From: Salvelinus alpinus
Taxonomy: Eukaryota > Chordata > Actinopteri > Salmoniformes > Salmonidae
DNA: 64,000 nt
Direction: 5' to 3'
Assembly (NCBI RefSeq): GCF_045679555.1
Contig: NC_092094.1
Coordinates: forward strand, 33,496,430 to 33,560,429
Position numbers and translations under genes: made by a program. Positions 10,432 through 20,758 of the stretch are shown piece after piece. Each line of letters starts with the position of its first letter. Positions within the stretch are counted from its first letter, which is position 1. The notes under the pieces are model-generated. The model had not been told where the DNA came from and made no database searches. It saw only the letters and a program-made list of their open reading frames with translations.

Positions 10432-11296
10432 CAGGGGTGTCAAACTCAAATACCCAGTGGGCCAAAATGTAAAACCTGAACAAAGTCGCGGGCCAACATT
10501 GAACAAATGAACCTTTTAATATGGACCCAAACAAGTTTTGTTTAACATTGAATATGGAACAAGCATCGCTTATTACCATACAATATATAATTTAATAGTG
10601 GAGACATGCAAAATCGAATTTCAAATGAAAAAACACATCAATGGCATTCATTTATTAAATAAATAAAATTTAAATAAAAATCGTATGCCTCTTTTCTATT
10701 TGCAGCCTTCTGATTTAAATACCAAAATAAACTTTTTCCACTGGCTAATAATTTTACAAATAAAATGATAATACATCAATCAACCATTCAAGCCCATGCC
10801 TTGTAGCAAGAAAAAGTGCACAAAGAAAACGTTAATTATTGCACACTGATCTAATCTGATGTGCCCAAGCCAGATACCTGGCATCTCTTCTTGGATGCTA
10901 GTTCGTTTCATAGTGTCGTCTAATGTTGTACTCCTTACTTACAGCCACGTTGACTCCACAAACAAGACAAACAGGTTTGTCTTTTACATATGTAAACAGA
11001 TATTCTGCCTCCCACTTGTCCAGAAAGCTCCTGTTTTCTGCCTTTCTTTTCGCCATTTTTGGGAAGGGATAGCGCGCTGACAGTTGTAGCGTCTATGTTG
11101 CTATGACTACTGTCACAGAGGAGAGGGCGTTTCTGGGTCCTGTCCTGATTGGCGCGCGAAAACAACAGCAGAGCATTATGGGATTCGTAGTATTAGCGGT
11201 GAATGCGCTGTATAATACCGGCGGGCCAGCTCTAGTAGTAATTTGGTATTGTCTCGCGGGCCAAATATAATTACCCGCCAGAGTTTGACACCCATG
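10432..11296. mobile_element. hAT-type (Charlie-like) deletion derivative with 8-bp target duplication
   Basis: It starts CAGGGGTGTCAAACTC and ends GAGTTTGACACCCATG, an imperfect terminal inverted repeat characteristic of hAT/Charlie elements. CTCTAGAT is duplicated on both sides (10424-10431, 11297-11304), and removing the element restores the surrounding Tc1 sequence. It is too short (865 bp) for a full transposase but retains the start of the coding region on the minus strand. Confidence 0.9.
10903..11056 (-). pseudogene. hAT transposase N-terminal zinc-finger fragment
   Basis: A minus-strand ATG at 11056 opens MAKRKAENRSFLDKWEAE and continues through KPVCLVCG and IRRHYET. This is a CxxC...HxxxH-type (BED/TTF-like) zinc finger of the kind found at the start of Charlie-type hAT transposases and their domesticated relatives. 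The frame is lost after about 51 codons and no RNase-H-fold catalytic core follows. It sits wholly within the hAT element. Confidence 0.65.
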
Positions 11297-11911
11297 CTCT
11301 AGATCAACATTTACGACAGTGTGTCCCAGTTCCCGCCTATATCCACTAACTTCGCACAGCCATTGAAGAGGAGTGGGACAATATTCCACAGGCAACAATC
11401 AACTCTATCAACTGTACACAGTCAGTTAGGAAAGCTAAGGCTAGCTTTTTCATCCTGTAGATCTAATTCCAAAAGGTTTTGGGATACTGTAAAAGTCCAT
11501 GGAGAATAAGAGCACCTCCTCCCAGGTGCCCACTGCACTGAAGCTAGGAATCACTGTCACCACCGATAAATCTATGATAATTGAGAATTTCAATAAGCAT
11601 TTTTCTACGGCTGGCCATGTTTTCCACCTGGCTACACCTACCCCAGCCAACAGCTCTGCATCCCCTGCAGCAACCTGCCCAAGCCCCCCCCCCCCCCCCC
11701 CCACCCACTTCTCCTTCACCTAAATCCAAACAGCTGATGTTCTGAAAGAGCTGCACAATATGGACCCCTACAAATCAGCTGGGCTAGACAATCTGGTCCC
11801 TCTCTTTCTAAAATTATCTGCCGAAATTGTTGCAACCCCTATTACTAGCCTGTTCAACCTCTCTTCCTATCGTCTGAGATCCCCAAAGATTCGAACCGTA
11901 CCTTCTCCACT

Positions 11912-12330
11912 ATGCAATCCGGTTACCGAGCTGGTCATGGGTGCACCTCAGCCACACTCGAGGTCCGAAATGATATCATAACCGCCATCGATAAAAGACA
12001 GTACTGTGCAGCCGTCTTCATCGACCTGGCCGGGGCTTTCGACTCTGTCAATGTCCGCATTCTCATCGGCAGACTCAATAGCCTTGGTTTCTCAAATGAC
12101 TGCCTCACCTGGTTCACCAACTACTTCTCAGATAGAGTTCAGTGTGTCAAATTGGGTGGCCTATTGTCCGGACCTCTGGCAGTCTCTATGGGGGTGCCAC
12201 AGGGTTCAATTCTCGGACCGTCTCTTTTCTCTGTATATATCAATGATGTCGCTCTTGCTGCTGGTGATTCTCTGATCCACCTCTACGCAGACGACACCAT
12301 TCTGTATACATGGCTGTTCTTTGGACACTG
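11912..12330 (+). pseudogene. LINE reverse transcriptase core fragment
   Basis: The frame covers palm motifs FIDLAGAFDSV, GVPQGSILGP and YADDTILYT. The YADD aspartates needed for catalysis are present, but the frame is cut by the inserted TTAA element directly afterwards and the upstream part carries a deletion. No protein of full length can be made. Confidence 0.75.
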
Positions 12331-12336
12331 TGTTAA

Positions 12337-13385
12337 CCTGTTAGTGATCCCTTCACGCGCCAATCCCTTTAGCGGGATCGATTTGACAACATCCAGTGAA
12401 ATTGCAGAGCGCCAAGTTCAAACTACAGAAATATCAATATTCAATATAACCGAAAATATAAGTGTAATACATCAAAATAAAGTTTAACTTCTTGTTAATC
12501 CAGCCGCAGTGTCAGATTTCAAAAAGGCTTTACGGCGAAAGCAGACCATGCGATTATCTGAGGACAGCACCCCACATACAAACACATGAAAATAATTTTC
12601 AACCAGGCAGGTGGCGACACAAAAGTCAGAAATAACGATATAATAAATGCCTTACCTTTGAAGATCTTCTTCTGTTGGCACTCCAAAATGTTCCAGAAAC
12701 ATCACAAATGGTCCTTTTGTTCGATAATGTCCTGCTTTATATCCCCAAAATGTCCATTTATTTGGCGCGTTTGATTCAGAAATACACCGATTCCAACTCG
12801 CCCAACATGACTACAAAGTATCTAATAAGTTACCTGTAAACTTGGTCCAAACATTTCAAACAACATTCCTAATCCAACCTAAGGTATCCTAAAACGTAAA
12901 TAATCGATAAAATTTAAGACGGAATATACTGTGTTCAATACCGGATAAAAACAACGTGAAGCACACTCCAGTTCACGCGCATCAAACAGTAGAGTCCACT
13001 TGGAGTGACACTTCCAAAGAACAGCCCTACTTCTTCATTTCTCAAAAGAAAAACATCAACCAATTTCTAAAGACTGTTGACATCTAGTGGAAGCCATAGG
13101 AACTGCAACCAGGTTCCTATTAAATAGTGCTTTCAATAGAAATCTAATGGGAAATACTATGATCTCAAAAAATGTTCCCCTGGATGGATTGTCCTCGGGG
13201 TTTCGCCTGCCAAATCAGTTGTGTTATACTCACATACATTATTTTAACAGTTTTAGAAACTTTAGAGTGTTTTCTATCCAAATCTACCAATTATATGCAT
13301 ATCCTAGCTTCCGGGCCTGAGTAACAGGCAGTTTACTTTGGGCACGCTTTCATCCGGACGTGAAAATACTGCCCCCTATCCCTAA
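12337..13385. mobile_element. TTAA-flanked (piggyBac-like) non-autonomous element, copy A
   Basis: It lies between TTAA at 12333-12336 and TTAA at 13386-13389, within the LINE. It shares long stretches with the elements at 21380-22287 and 45738-47556: GCAGAGCGCCAA near one end, TCAGATTTCAAAAAGGCTTTACGGCGAAAGC in part, TGACATCTAGTGGAAGCC, and TACTGCCCCCTA at the other end. No transposase is seen. TTAA duplication is typical of piggyBac elements. Confidence 0.8.
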
Positions 13386-13483
13386 TTAACAAACAAATGA
13401 TCTTCAATAACATACAACACTCCTTCCGTGGCCTCCAACTGCTTTTAAATGCTAGTAAAACTAAATGCATGCTCTTCCACTGA

Positions 13484-14130
13484 TTGCTGCCCGCACCCAC
13501 CTGCCCAACTAGCATCACTACTCTGGACGGTTCTGACTTAGAATATGTGGACAACTACGAATACCTAGGTGTTTGGTTAGACTGTAAACTCTCCTTCCAG
13601 ACTCACATTAAGCATCTCCAATCCAAAATTAAATCTAGAATCGGCTTCCTATTTCGCAACAAAGCCTCCTTCACTCATGCTGCCAAACATACCCTCGTAA
13701 AACTGACCATCCTACCGATCCTTGATTTCGGCGATGTAATTTACAAAATAGCCTCCAACACTCTACTCAGCAAACTGGATGTAGTCTATCACAGTGCCAT
13801 TCGTTTTGTCACCAGGGCCCCATATACTACCCACCACTGCGACATGTATGCTCTCGTTGGCTGGCCCTAGCTACATATTCGTCGCCAAACCCACTGGCTC
13901 CAGGTCATCTACAAGTCTTTTCTAGGTAAAGCCCCGCCTTTTCTCAGCTCACTGGTCACCATAGCAACACCCACCCGTAGCACGCGCTCCAGCAGGTATA
14001 TCTCACTGGTCATCCCCAAAGCCAACACTTCCTTTGGCCGCCTCTCCTTCCAGTTCTCTGCTGCCAATGACTGGAACGAATTGAAAAAATCACTGAAGCT
14101 GGAGACATATCTCCCTCACTAACTTTAAGC
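13484..14130 (+). pseudogene. LINE ORF2 C-terminal fragment
   Basis: It continues the LINE reading frame after the TTAA element (YVDNYEYLGVWLDCKLSF, KLTILPILDFGDVIYKIAS). One in-frame stop (TGGCCCTAG, about 13862-13870) and frameshifts break it. It matches the 257-codon frame at 54867-55640 closely. Confidence 0.75.
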
Positions 14131-14151
14131 ATCAGCTGTCAGAGAATAGTA

Positions 14152-14312
14152 TAGTATGTATAGTATGCTGGACGGTATGGTATGCTGGATGGTATGGTAT
14201 GCTCGATGGTATAGTATGCTGGACAGTATAGTATGCTGGATGGTATAGTATGCTGGATGGTATAGTATGCTGGATGGTATAGTATGCTGGACGGTATAGT
14301 ATGCTGGATGGT
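14152..14312. repeat. 17-bp minisatellite
   Basis: About nine to ten imperfect copies of GTATAGTATGCTGGATG (variants GGACG, GTATGG, CTCGATG) follow directly after the LINE breaks off. Confidence 0.85.
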
Positions 14313-14499
14313 GGCAGAAACTTCCTTAGGAATCTAAAGACCCAACCTAGATTCAAGCCAATGTCTTAAGTAGCTGAACTTGTTAATACTCCAACCTCTT
14401 GAAAGTGACAAACTGACAAGTTTTCATTTTAGCCCGAGATAACTTTATCGAAAGAGTGCCTTTTATTTGACAGCCTGCACTTGTGTGTATGAGGTAGTT

Positions 14500-14630
14500 G
14501 TGAAATTGTTAGATATTACTGCACGGTCGGAACTAGAAGCACAAGCATTTCACTACACTCGCATTAACATCTGCTAACCATGTGTATGTGACCAATAAAA
14601 TTTGATTTAATGAATTGATTTAAATTGACA
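14500..14630 (+). mobile_element. LINE 3'-tail fragment
   Basis: GTTAGATATTACTGCACGGTCGG, AGCATTTCACTACACTCGC (quoted in parts) and CAATAAAATTTGATTTAAT form the typical 3' end of the salmonid LINE whose longer antisense copies are at 1501 and 42283. Only the tail is present. Confidence 0.7.
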
Positions 14631-14868
14631 AATTTCCTTATATGAACTGTAAGTATAAAGTATTTAAAACTGTTATGTTAATATTTTTTGGAGTGTACAT
14701 ACGGTGTTCAGTTTGTCATGTTTAACTGACAAAAATATCTACGCTAGGGTGCATGCTAAACGATAAGCATGCTAATTAAAGCGCATAGATAGTCAATGGG
14801 TCAAACTGGCTAAATTAGCTAGCTAGCCACAGATCGCTTGCTACAGTGCCTTCAGAAACTATTCACAA

Positions 14869-14985
14869 CCCGAGCAGGCTGTTTCTTAAAAAAGAAAGAG
14901 CAATTAGGGAATATTGTTGGAGAGGATTATGGCGAGTTAGAAGCCTGCTGAATGATGCACAATCAGGAGTAGCGCTGTCTCGTTA
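14869..14985 (+). repeat. About 110-bp sequence duplicated at 24666-24780
   Basis: The two segments share AGGCTGTTTCT, AAGCCTGCTG, AGAGTAG-type blocks in the same order and strand with about 80-85% identity by eye. One copy lies inside the Tc1 element, the other in sequence upstream of rasgrf1. The class is unknown. Confidence 0.7.
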
Positions 14986-15402
14986 CAGCCTGAATTTAAA
15001 ATTTAGTCACTGATCTAAACACAATACCCCATAATGTCAAAGTGTAATTGTTTGTAGAATAAAAAATGAAAATAAAAGCTGAACTGTTTATAGTCAATAA
15101 GCATTCAGTCCCTATGTTATGGTAAGCCTAAATAAGTTCAAGGGTAAAAATGTGCTTAACAAATCGTATAATAAGTTGCATAGACTTTCTACATATTCAA
15201 TAATAATGGTTAACATGATTTTAATGACTAGCCCAATTGAGTAGTGAATTTCAAGCACAGAGTCAGAAAGACCAGGGAGGTTTTTCAATTCCTTGCAAAG
15301 AGCACCGATTGGTAGATGTGTACAACAAAAAAAGCAGACACTGAATATCCCTTTGAGCATGGTGAAGTTAAGCTTTGGATGGTGTATAAATACAGGCGCT
15401 CT

Positions 15403-15667
15403 TGTAATAAACACTCAGCGAGAAAAAGGTGTCGATTCACGCGCAGAGCGCGGCAGAAGGCAGGAATCGTGGTCCCAGGCAGACAAGGGTCAAATACAGG
15501 TAGGAAGTCAAAAAACAATACCTCACAACCATACAAACAGAAAGAACTGAACAGGGAACTGATGAGACCAGGTGAGAAACGAACACAGGTGAAATCAATG
15601 AACAAAAATTCAAGAACAAAGAAAAAGAACACAAGATTGACAAAGAAAAGAAAAGCAGAACCTTACA
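15403..15667 (-). repeat. 3' LTR of Gypsy copy 1
   Basis: It aligns with 22358-22695 (shared AGAAAAAGGTGT, GAATCGTGGTC, CATACAAACAGAAAGAACTG, GCAGAACCTTACA). It is about 70 bp shorter than the other LTR, owing to internal deletions. Confidence 0.85.
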
Positions 15668-15734
15668 ACCTTACAGGCTCTTGACGACCCAACGGCATCG
15701 GAGGGTGGAGTGGGCGGGGAGCAGAGGCAGACAC

Positions 15735-16070
15735 CTACCTCGGGGGCGAGGTCCGGCAGGCTGGTTCGATGTAGGCAGCCCCCCCCCCCCCCCCCCCCCG
15801 ACGTCCAATGGTGGGGGGAGCACTGCGGGTAGAGACTGGAGGATGAAGAGGACTGTAGGTGACCGGTTTTAACAGAGACACATGGAAGGACGAGGAGATT
15901 TTATACGGACGGGGTAACTGGAGGCGGTACATGACAGGGTTGATGAGATGGGTTATCTTGAAGGGACCAATGAAGCGAGGACAGAAATCTTTGCAGGGGA
16001 GGCGGATGTCTCTGGTAGAGAGCCACACACGCTGTCCGGGGTGAAAGAGTGGCGTAGGTCGGCAAAGCAT
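15735..16070 (-). pseudogene. Gypsy copy 1 integrase C-terminal tail
   Basis: The frame reads [36 protein letters not shown] and [10 protein letters not shown], the SH3-like GPF/Y module following the integrase core of Gypsy elements. It then runs through a poly-Gly stretch encoded by the C run at 15778-15799. No chromodomain is recognisable after it, unlike copy 2. Confidence 0.8.
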
Positions 16071-16755
16071 TTCTGGGAATTAGAGGCTTCCTGCAGATGC
16101 CGGTGAGCGGTCTCCCATACCCGCTAACTATGCCGAAACCAGTCATCGACAGCTGGGACAGTACCAGACTCTGCCTCCCATGGAAACATGGGGCGGTTGG
16201 TAACCAAGGACACACTGAAGCGGAGTAAGGCGGAGGGATGAATACATGAGTGAGTACTGAACGTATTCGGCCCAGGCTATATACCAACTCCAGTCGTGTG
16301 GAGAGGCAGAACATTGTTGGGGGAGGTACTTCCCTATTTCTTGGTTCAGGCGCTCCATCTGCCCATTGGTGGTCCCCAGAGGAGAGGCTGAGGGTGACCC
16401 CCAGTCGGTCACAAAAGGCTCGCCACAAACTGGGGCCCACGTCAGAGGCGATGTCCTCTGGAATCCCATACAGACGGAACACCTGCTGGAACATGCACTC
16501 AGCCAATTCCATGGAATTAGGTAAATGGGGAAGAGGAACCAGATGACACATTTTTGAAAAACAGTCTACTATGACAAGGATGGTGGTGTTGCCAGAGGAT
16601 TCAGGAAGGTCTGGAATGAAATCAACAGCTATGTGGGACCAGGGTCTTTGAGGCATTGGCAAAGGTTGAAGCTTACCGGTAGGGAGATGACGAGGGCTTT
16701 TGGTTTGGGCGCAGACTGGACAGGAGAGTACGTAGTCCTTTACGTTGGATGCCAT
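15901..16755 (-). pseudogene. Gypsy copy 1 integrase fragment
   Basis: It starts near the zinc-binding end (VLSCPVCAQTKS) and shows the core with HIAVDFIPDLP (first catalytic Asp) and a second Asp region altered to SDVGP. The Glu region (TTNGQMERLNQEIGKYL) lies in another frame at 16143-16469, so at least one frameshift separates the catalytic residues. Confidence 0.82.
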
Positions 16756-16836
16756 TGAGGACCACCAGAACTTACGGGCTAGAATTTCAGTGGTTTGTGT
16801 AATGCCCTGACCCCAAGGACGTGTGACACCATTACA

Positions 16837-17242
<406 letters not shown>

Positions 17243-17863
17243 TCACAGGTCAAGTTTAGTATAGATGTTGGCACGGCCCACTTGTTCAAGGGTCACTGGG
17301 ATCAGAGGAAGAGGGAAACGGTTCTTGACCGTGACGTCATTCAGGGAACGATAATCAGTACATGGATGGAGACCACCGTCCTTTTTCCCAATGAAGAAGA
17401 AGCTGGACGCAGCCGGGGAAGGACGAAAATAACCGTTTGAGTGATTCATCAATGTAGTTATCCATTGCCACATTTTCCGGGATAGATAGGGGGTAAACAC
17501 GGCCCGTCGGTGGGGACACTCCAGGGAGTAAGTCAATAGCACAGTCTCCTGGGCGATGTGGTGGCAGAGTGGAGGCCTTGGTTTTGCTGAAAACATTGCT
17601 GTACTGGGCGTATTCAGATGGTATGCTGGGTGGCACTGCCGAGGCAGAGTCCTCAATGGTGGTGGCTCTGCAGGGTAGGTTGAGACAACTGGAGAAGCAG
17701 GTAGAAGACCAAGACAGAATTTCACCTTGTCGTCACGCGATGGCAGGTCGTGACGACAAAGATGCCATCTCGTGACGACAAAGCCAGGGGTGTCCGAGTA
17801 TGAGTGGCTGTTTGGGGGATGAGAGTTCCATGAGTTGAATGGTTTCGGTGCGGAAGACTCCAA
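17243..17863 (-). pseudogene. Gypsy copy 1 reverse transcriptase N-terminal part
   Basis: Minus-strand frames include VGKKDGG-like [20 protein letters not shown], then [17 protein letters not shown] and NIYTKLDL, the fingers and first palm motif of Gypsy RT. Several frames are needed to cover it, so it is frameshifted. Confidence 0.82.
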
Positions 17864-18128
17864 TCTGGATGGTGACGCTCTGTGTCAGGTGCGTGATGAA
17901 GCCCGTGCCCAATGGCTGCCCGTCCAGGGTGTTAATCCTTAAGGGAGGGGTGACAGGTGTTAGATCAATGTCAAGCTCTTGTACTAGCTGGTGATCGATA
18001 AAATTACCTGCTGCTCCCGAATCTATCAAGCCCTCTATGTACTTAGTAACCCCCTTCACGGTTATCAATAGTGGGACTGAGAATTTCTTCTGGAGGATAT
18101 TTAGAAATAAGGACATGCCTACCTGCAT
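17733..18128 (-). pseudogene. Gypsy copy 1 protease domain
   Basis: The frame carries IEGLIDSGAAGNFIDHQLV, with the DSG active site of retroviral-type aspartic proteases, and ILGHPWL near its end. The upstream link to gag is severed by the inserted Pro-rich LTR element, whose target duplication GGAGA sits at 18266-18270. Confidence 0.82.
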
Positions 18129-18597
18129 GGCAGCGAGGGGACCCTTCTCATCTCATCTCTCATCTCTCCGTGGGGTGCGAACAGGGCAATGGCTAAGTTG
18201 ATGATCTTTCCCTCCATAGTATAGGCAAAGCCCTTCTTGGATCCGTTTTTGACGTTAGATACACGGGAGATGTCACGCCCTGACCAGAGTTTGCTTTGTA
18301 TGTTTTATGTTTTGGTTGGTCAGGGTGTGATCTGTGTGGGCATTCTATGTTGTTTGTCTGGTTTGTCTATTTCTGTGTTTGGCCTGATATGGTTCTCAAT
18401 CAGAGACAGGTGTTTTGCGTTGTCTCTGATTGGGAACCATATTTAGGTAACCTGTTTTGTATTGTGGGTTGTGGGTTATTGTCTATGTGTAGTGTTTGTG
18501 TCAGCACTAGTTTTGATTAGCTTCACGTTCGTCGTTTATTGTTTTGTATTAGTTTGTCAAGTGTTCTTCGTTTTCGTCTTTGTTAAATAAATCAAGT

Positions 18598-19032
18598 ATG
18601 TATTCATTTCACGCTGCGCCTTGGTCCTCCTCTCTTCAACGTTGCGACGATCGTGACAGAATAACCCACCAAAATCGGACCAAGCAGCGACAAAGAGTGG
18701 AACAGCGCGTTGTGGAAAAATGGACTTGGGAGGCGATTCTGGACGGTAAGGGACCAAGGGCACAGGCTGGTGAATATCGCCGCCCTAAAGCTGAGCTGGA
18801 GGCAGCGAAAGCGGAGACGCGGCGGTATGAGGAGGCTACACGTAAGCGCGGCTGGAAGCCAGAGAGGCAGCCCCAAACATTTCTTGGAGGGGGCACACGG
18901 GGAGTGGTGTTAAGCCAGGTAGGAGACCTGAGCCAACTCCCCGTGCTTACCGTGGAGAGCGTCGTATTGGGCAGGCACCGTGTTATGCGGTGGAGCGCGC
19001 GGTGTCCCCGGTGCGTGTGCATAACCCGGTGA
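18598..19032 (+). CDS. LTR-element ORF, basic N-terminal domain (copy B)
   Basis: The ATG at 18598 lies inside the 5' LTR and opens MYSFHAAPWSSSL. It continues across the LTR border through WTWEAILDGKGP, ELEAAKAETRRYEEATRKRG and KPERQPQTF. Order and spacing match copy A. Near 18905 the Pro-rich frame takes over by a one-base shift, and this frame then ends at 19032 in out-of-frame sequence. No known domain is recognised. Confidence 0.6.
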   Translation: MYSFHAAPWSSSLQRCDDRDRITHQNRTKQRQRVEQRVVEKWTWEAILDGKGPRAQAGEYRRPKAELEAAKAETRRYEEATRKRGWKPERQPQTFLGGGTRGVVLSQVGDLSQLPVLTVESVVLGRHRVMRWSARCPRCVCITR

Positions 19033-20696
19033 GGTACATTCCAGCACCTCGTATCGGCCGGGCTAGAGTGGGCATCGAGCCAGGTGCCATGAAACCGGCT
19101 CTATGCATCTGGTCACCAGTGCGTCGCCTTGGGCCGGGGTACCTGGCACCATCCCTACGCATGGTGTCCCCGGTTCGCCAGCACAGCCCAGTGCAGGCTA
19201 TTCCACCTCGCCGCACTGGCCTGGCTAAGGGGAGCGTTCAGCCAGGTAGGGTTGGGCAGGCTCGGTGCTCGAGACCTGAAGTGCGTCTACACGGTCCGGT
19301 TTATCCGGTGCCTTCTCCACGCACCAGTCCGCCTGTGACAGCTCCTCGCACCAGCCCAGTACCACCAGTGCCTACACCACGCACAAGGCTTCCTGTGCGT
19401 CTCCAGAGCCCTGTACGCCCTGTTTCTCCTCCCCGCACTTGCCCGGAGGTGCGTGTCCCCAGCCCGGTTCCACCAGTTCCGGCACCACGCACCAGGCTTA
19501 TAGTGCGCCTCCACAGCCCAGTACATCCTGTTCCTTCTCCCCGCACTAGCCTTGAGGTGCGTGTCCCCAGTCCGGTACCACCAGTTCCGGCACCACGCAC
19601 CAGGCCTACAGTGCGCCTCGGCAAGCCTGAGCTGCCCGTCTGCCCAGCGCCGTCTGAGCTGCCCGCCTGTACAGCGCCGCCTGAGCTGCCCGTCTGTCCA
19701 GCGCCGCCTGAGCTGCCCGTCTGTCCAGCGCCGCCTGAGCTGCCCGTCTGTCCAGCGCCGCCTGAGCTGCCCGTCTGTCCAGCGCCGCCTGAGCTGCCCG
19801 TCTGTCCAGCTCCGCCTGAGCTGCCCGTCTGTCCAGCGCCGCCTGAGCTGCCCGTCTGTCCAGCGCCGCCTGAGCTGCCCGTCTGTCCAGCGCCGCCTGA
19901 GCTGCCCGTCTGTCCAGCGCCGCCTGAGCTGCCCGTCTGTCAGGAGCCACCAGAGCCGTCCGTCAGTCAGGAGCCGCCAGAGCCGCCCGCCAGTCAGGAG
20001 CCGCCAGAGCCGCCCGCCAGTCAGGAGCCGCCAGAGCCGCCCGCCAGTCAGGAGCCGCGAGAGCCGCCCGCCAGTCAGAAGCCGCCAGAGCCGCCCGCCA
20101 GTCAGGAGCCGCCAGAGCCGCCCGCCAGTCAGGAGCAGCCAGAGCCGCCCGCCAGTCAGGAGCCGCCAGAGCCGCCCGCCAGTCAGGAGCCGCTAGAGCC
20201 GTCCGCCAGTCAGGAGCCGCCAGAGCCGCCCACCAGTCAGGTGCCGCCAGAGCCGCCCGCCAGTCAGGAGCCGCCAGAGCCGCCCGTCAGTCATGAGCTG
20301 CTCGTCAGTCATGAGCTGCCCTTCAGTCATGAGCTGCCCTTCAGTCATGAGCTTCCCTTCAGTCATGAGCTGCCCTTCAGTCATGAGCTGCCCTTCAGTC
20401 ATGAGCTGCCCTTCAGTCATGAGCTACCCCTCAGTCATGAGCTACCCCTCAGTCATGAGCTACCCCTCAGTCATGAGCTACCCCTCAGCCATGAGCTACC
20501 CCTCAGTCTGGAGCTGCCCCTCAGTCTGGAGCTGCCCCTCAGTCCAGAGGCGCCACTCAGTGGAGTGAGGTCATTTAGGAAGGTCGCCGTTCCTAGGAGG
20601 CCACGGAAGCGGGGATTGACTATGGTGGAGTGGGGGCCACGTCCAGCGCCAGAGCCGCCACCGCGGATAGATGCCCACCCAGACCCTCCCCTATAG
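18990..20696 (+). CDS. LTR-element ORF, long Pro-rich repeat domain (copy B)
   Basis: A 568-codon frame. A PVR/PSPRT-rich region with repeats of about 60 residues covers 19030-19620. It is followed by about thirteen 9-residue units of the PPELPVCPA type (19623-19945), about fourteen of the PPEPPASQE type (19946-20290) and about twelve 6-residue SHELPF/SHELPL units (20290-20510). It ends TAG at 20694-20696. Its true start is probably upstream, joined to the N-terminal domain. The three blocks have their own unit and are longer than in copy A, so repeat number differs between copies. Function unknown; no signal peptide or membrane segment is seen. Confidence 0.6.
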   Translation: MERAVSPVRVHNPVRYIPAPRIGRARVGIEPGAMKPALCIWSPVRRLGPGYLAPSLRMVSPVRQHSPVQAIPPRRTGLAKGSVQPGRVGQARCSRPEVRLHGPVYPVPSPRTSPPVTAPRTSPVPPVPTPRTRLPVRLQSPVRPVSPPRTCPEVRVPSPVPPVPAPRTRLIVRLHSPVHPVPSPRTSLEVRVPSPVPPVPAPRTRPTVRLGKPELPVCPAPSELPACTAPPELPVCPAPPELPVCPAPPELPVCPAPPELPVCPAPPELPVCPAPPELPVCPAPPELPVCPAPPELPVCPAPPELPVCPAPPELPVCQEPPEPSVSQEPPEPPASQEPPEPPASQEPPEPPASQEPREPPASQKPPEPPASQEPPEPPASQEQPEPPASQEPPEPPASQEPLEPSASQEPPEPPTSQVPPEPPASQEPPEPPVSHELLVSHELPFSHELPFSHELPFSHELPFSHELPFSHELPFSHELPLSHELPLSHELPLSHELPLSHELPLSLELPLSLELPLSPEAPLSGVRSFRKVAVPRRPRKRGLTMVEWGPRPAPEPPPRIDAHPDPPL

Positions 20697-20758
20697 GTTC
20701 AGGTTTTGCGTCCGGAGTCCGCACCTTGGGGGGGGGGGGCACTACAACGATCGTGACA

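Larger units (their letters stand above)
9642..11405 (+). pseudogene. Tc1-like transposase pseudogene, interrupted
   Basis: The frame opens with MPQMSQVLRERAIVML (ATG at 9642), a typical Tc1 transposase N-terminus with its helix-turn-helix. A frameshifted region follows (SSRPHNRRPRV), then a GGGGVMLWAG-type motif near 10150-10180. The last part, HLRQCVPVPA-like sequence near 11305-11345, lies beyond an inserted hAT element. Indels and the 865-bp insertion abolish function. It would have cut and pasted TA-flanked DNA when active. Confidence 0.75.
7138..11410 (+). mobile_element. Tc1-like transposon relic split by an LTR element and a hAT element
   Basis: The left part (7138-7414) carries the terminal region and the lead into the transposase gene. 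The sequence resumes after the LTR element at 9634 and again after the hAT element at 11305. Joining the flanks restores continuity exactly across the 5-bp and 8-bp target duplications. The 3' end is replaced near 11410 by a LINE, so the right terminal repeat is missing. Confidence 0.8.
11411..14145 (+). mobile_element. LINE fragment with RT, interrupted by a TTAA element
   Basis: Plus-strand frames encode a reverse transcriptase. VFIDLAGAFDSVN and MGVPQGSILGPSLFSVYIND (11912-12330) include the YADDT catalytic box at about 12282-12296, and the C-terminal part starts around 13520 (LDCKLSFQTHIKHLQSK). It is 5'-truncated, lacks about 150 nt that the copy at 54130-56030 retains (near 11890), and is split at 12337-13385. 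The same family sits in rasgrf1 intron 19. Confidence 0.82.
18271..20758 (+). mobile_element. Proline-rich LTR element, copy B, inserted in Gypsy copy 1
   Basis: The 5' LTR is 18271-18658 (388 bp, TGTCACGCCC to CGATCGTGACA) and the interior runs 18659 to about 20742. Target duplication GGAGA is at 18266-18270 and 20759-20763. The 3' LTR is reduced to about 16 bases (ACAACGATCGTGACA) after the poly-G tract at 20728-20739. As in copy A there is no pol region. Confidence 0.88.

Noticed and set aside
19552-20420. Antisense and alternative-frame repeat ORFs (RRLSCPSVQ, DRRAAQAAL types)
   Set aside because: Same cause: open by repetition, not supported by any conserved non-repeat sequence.
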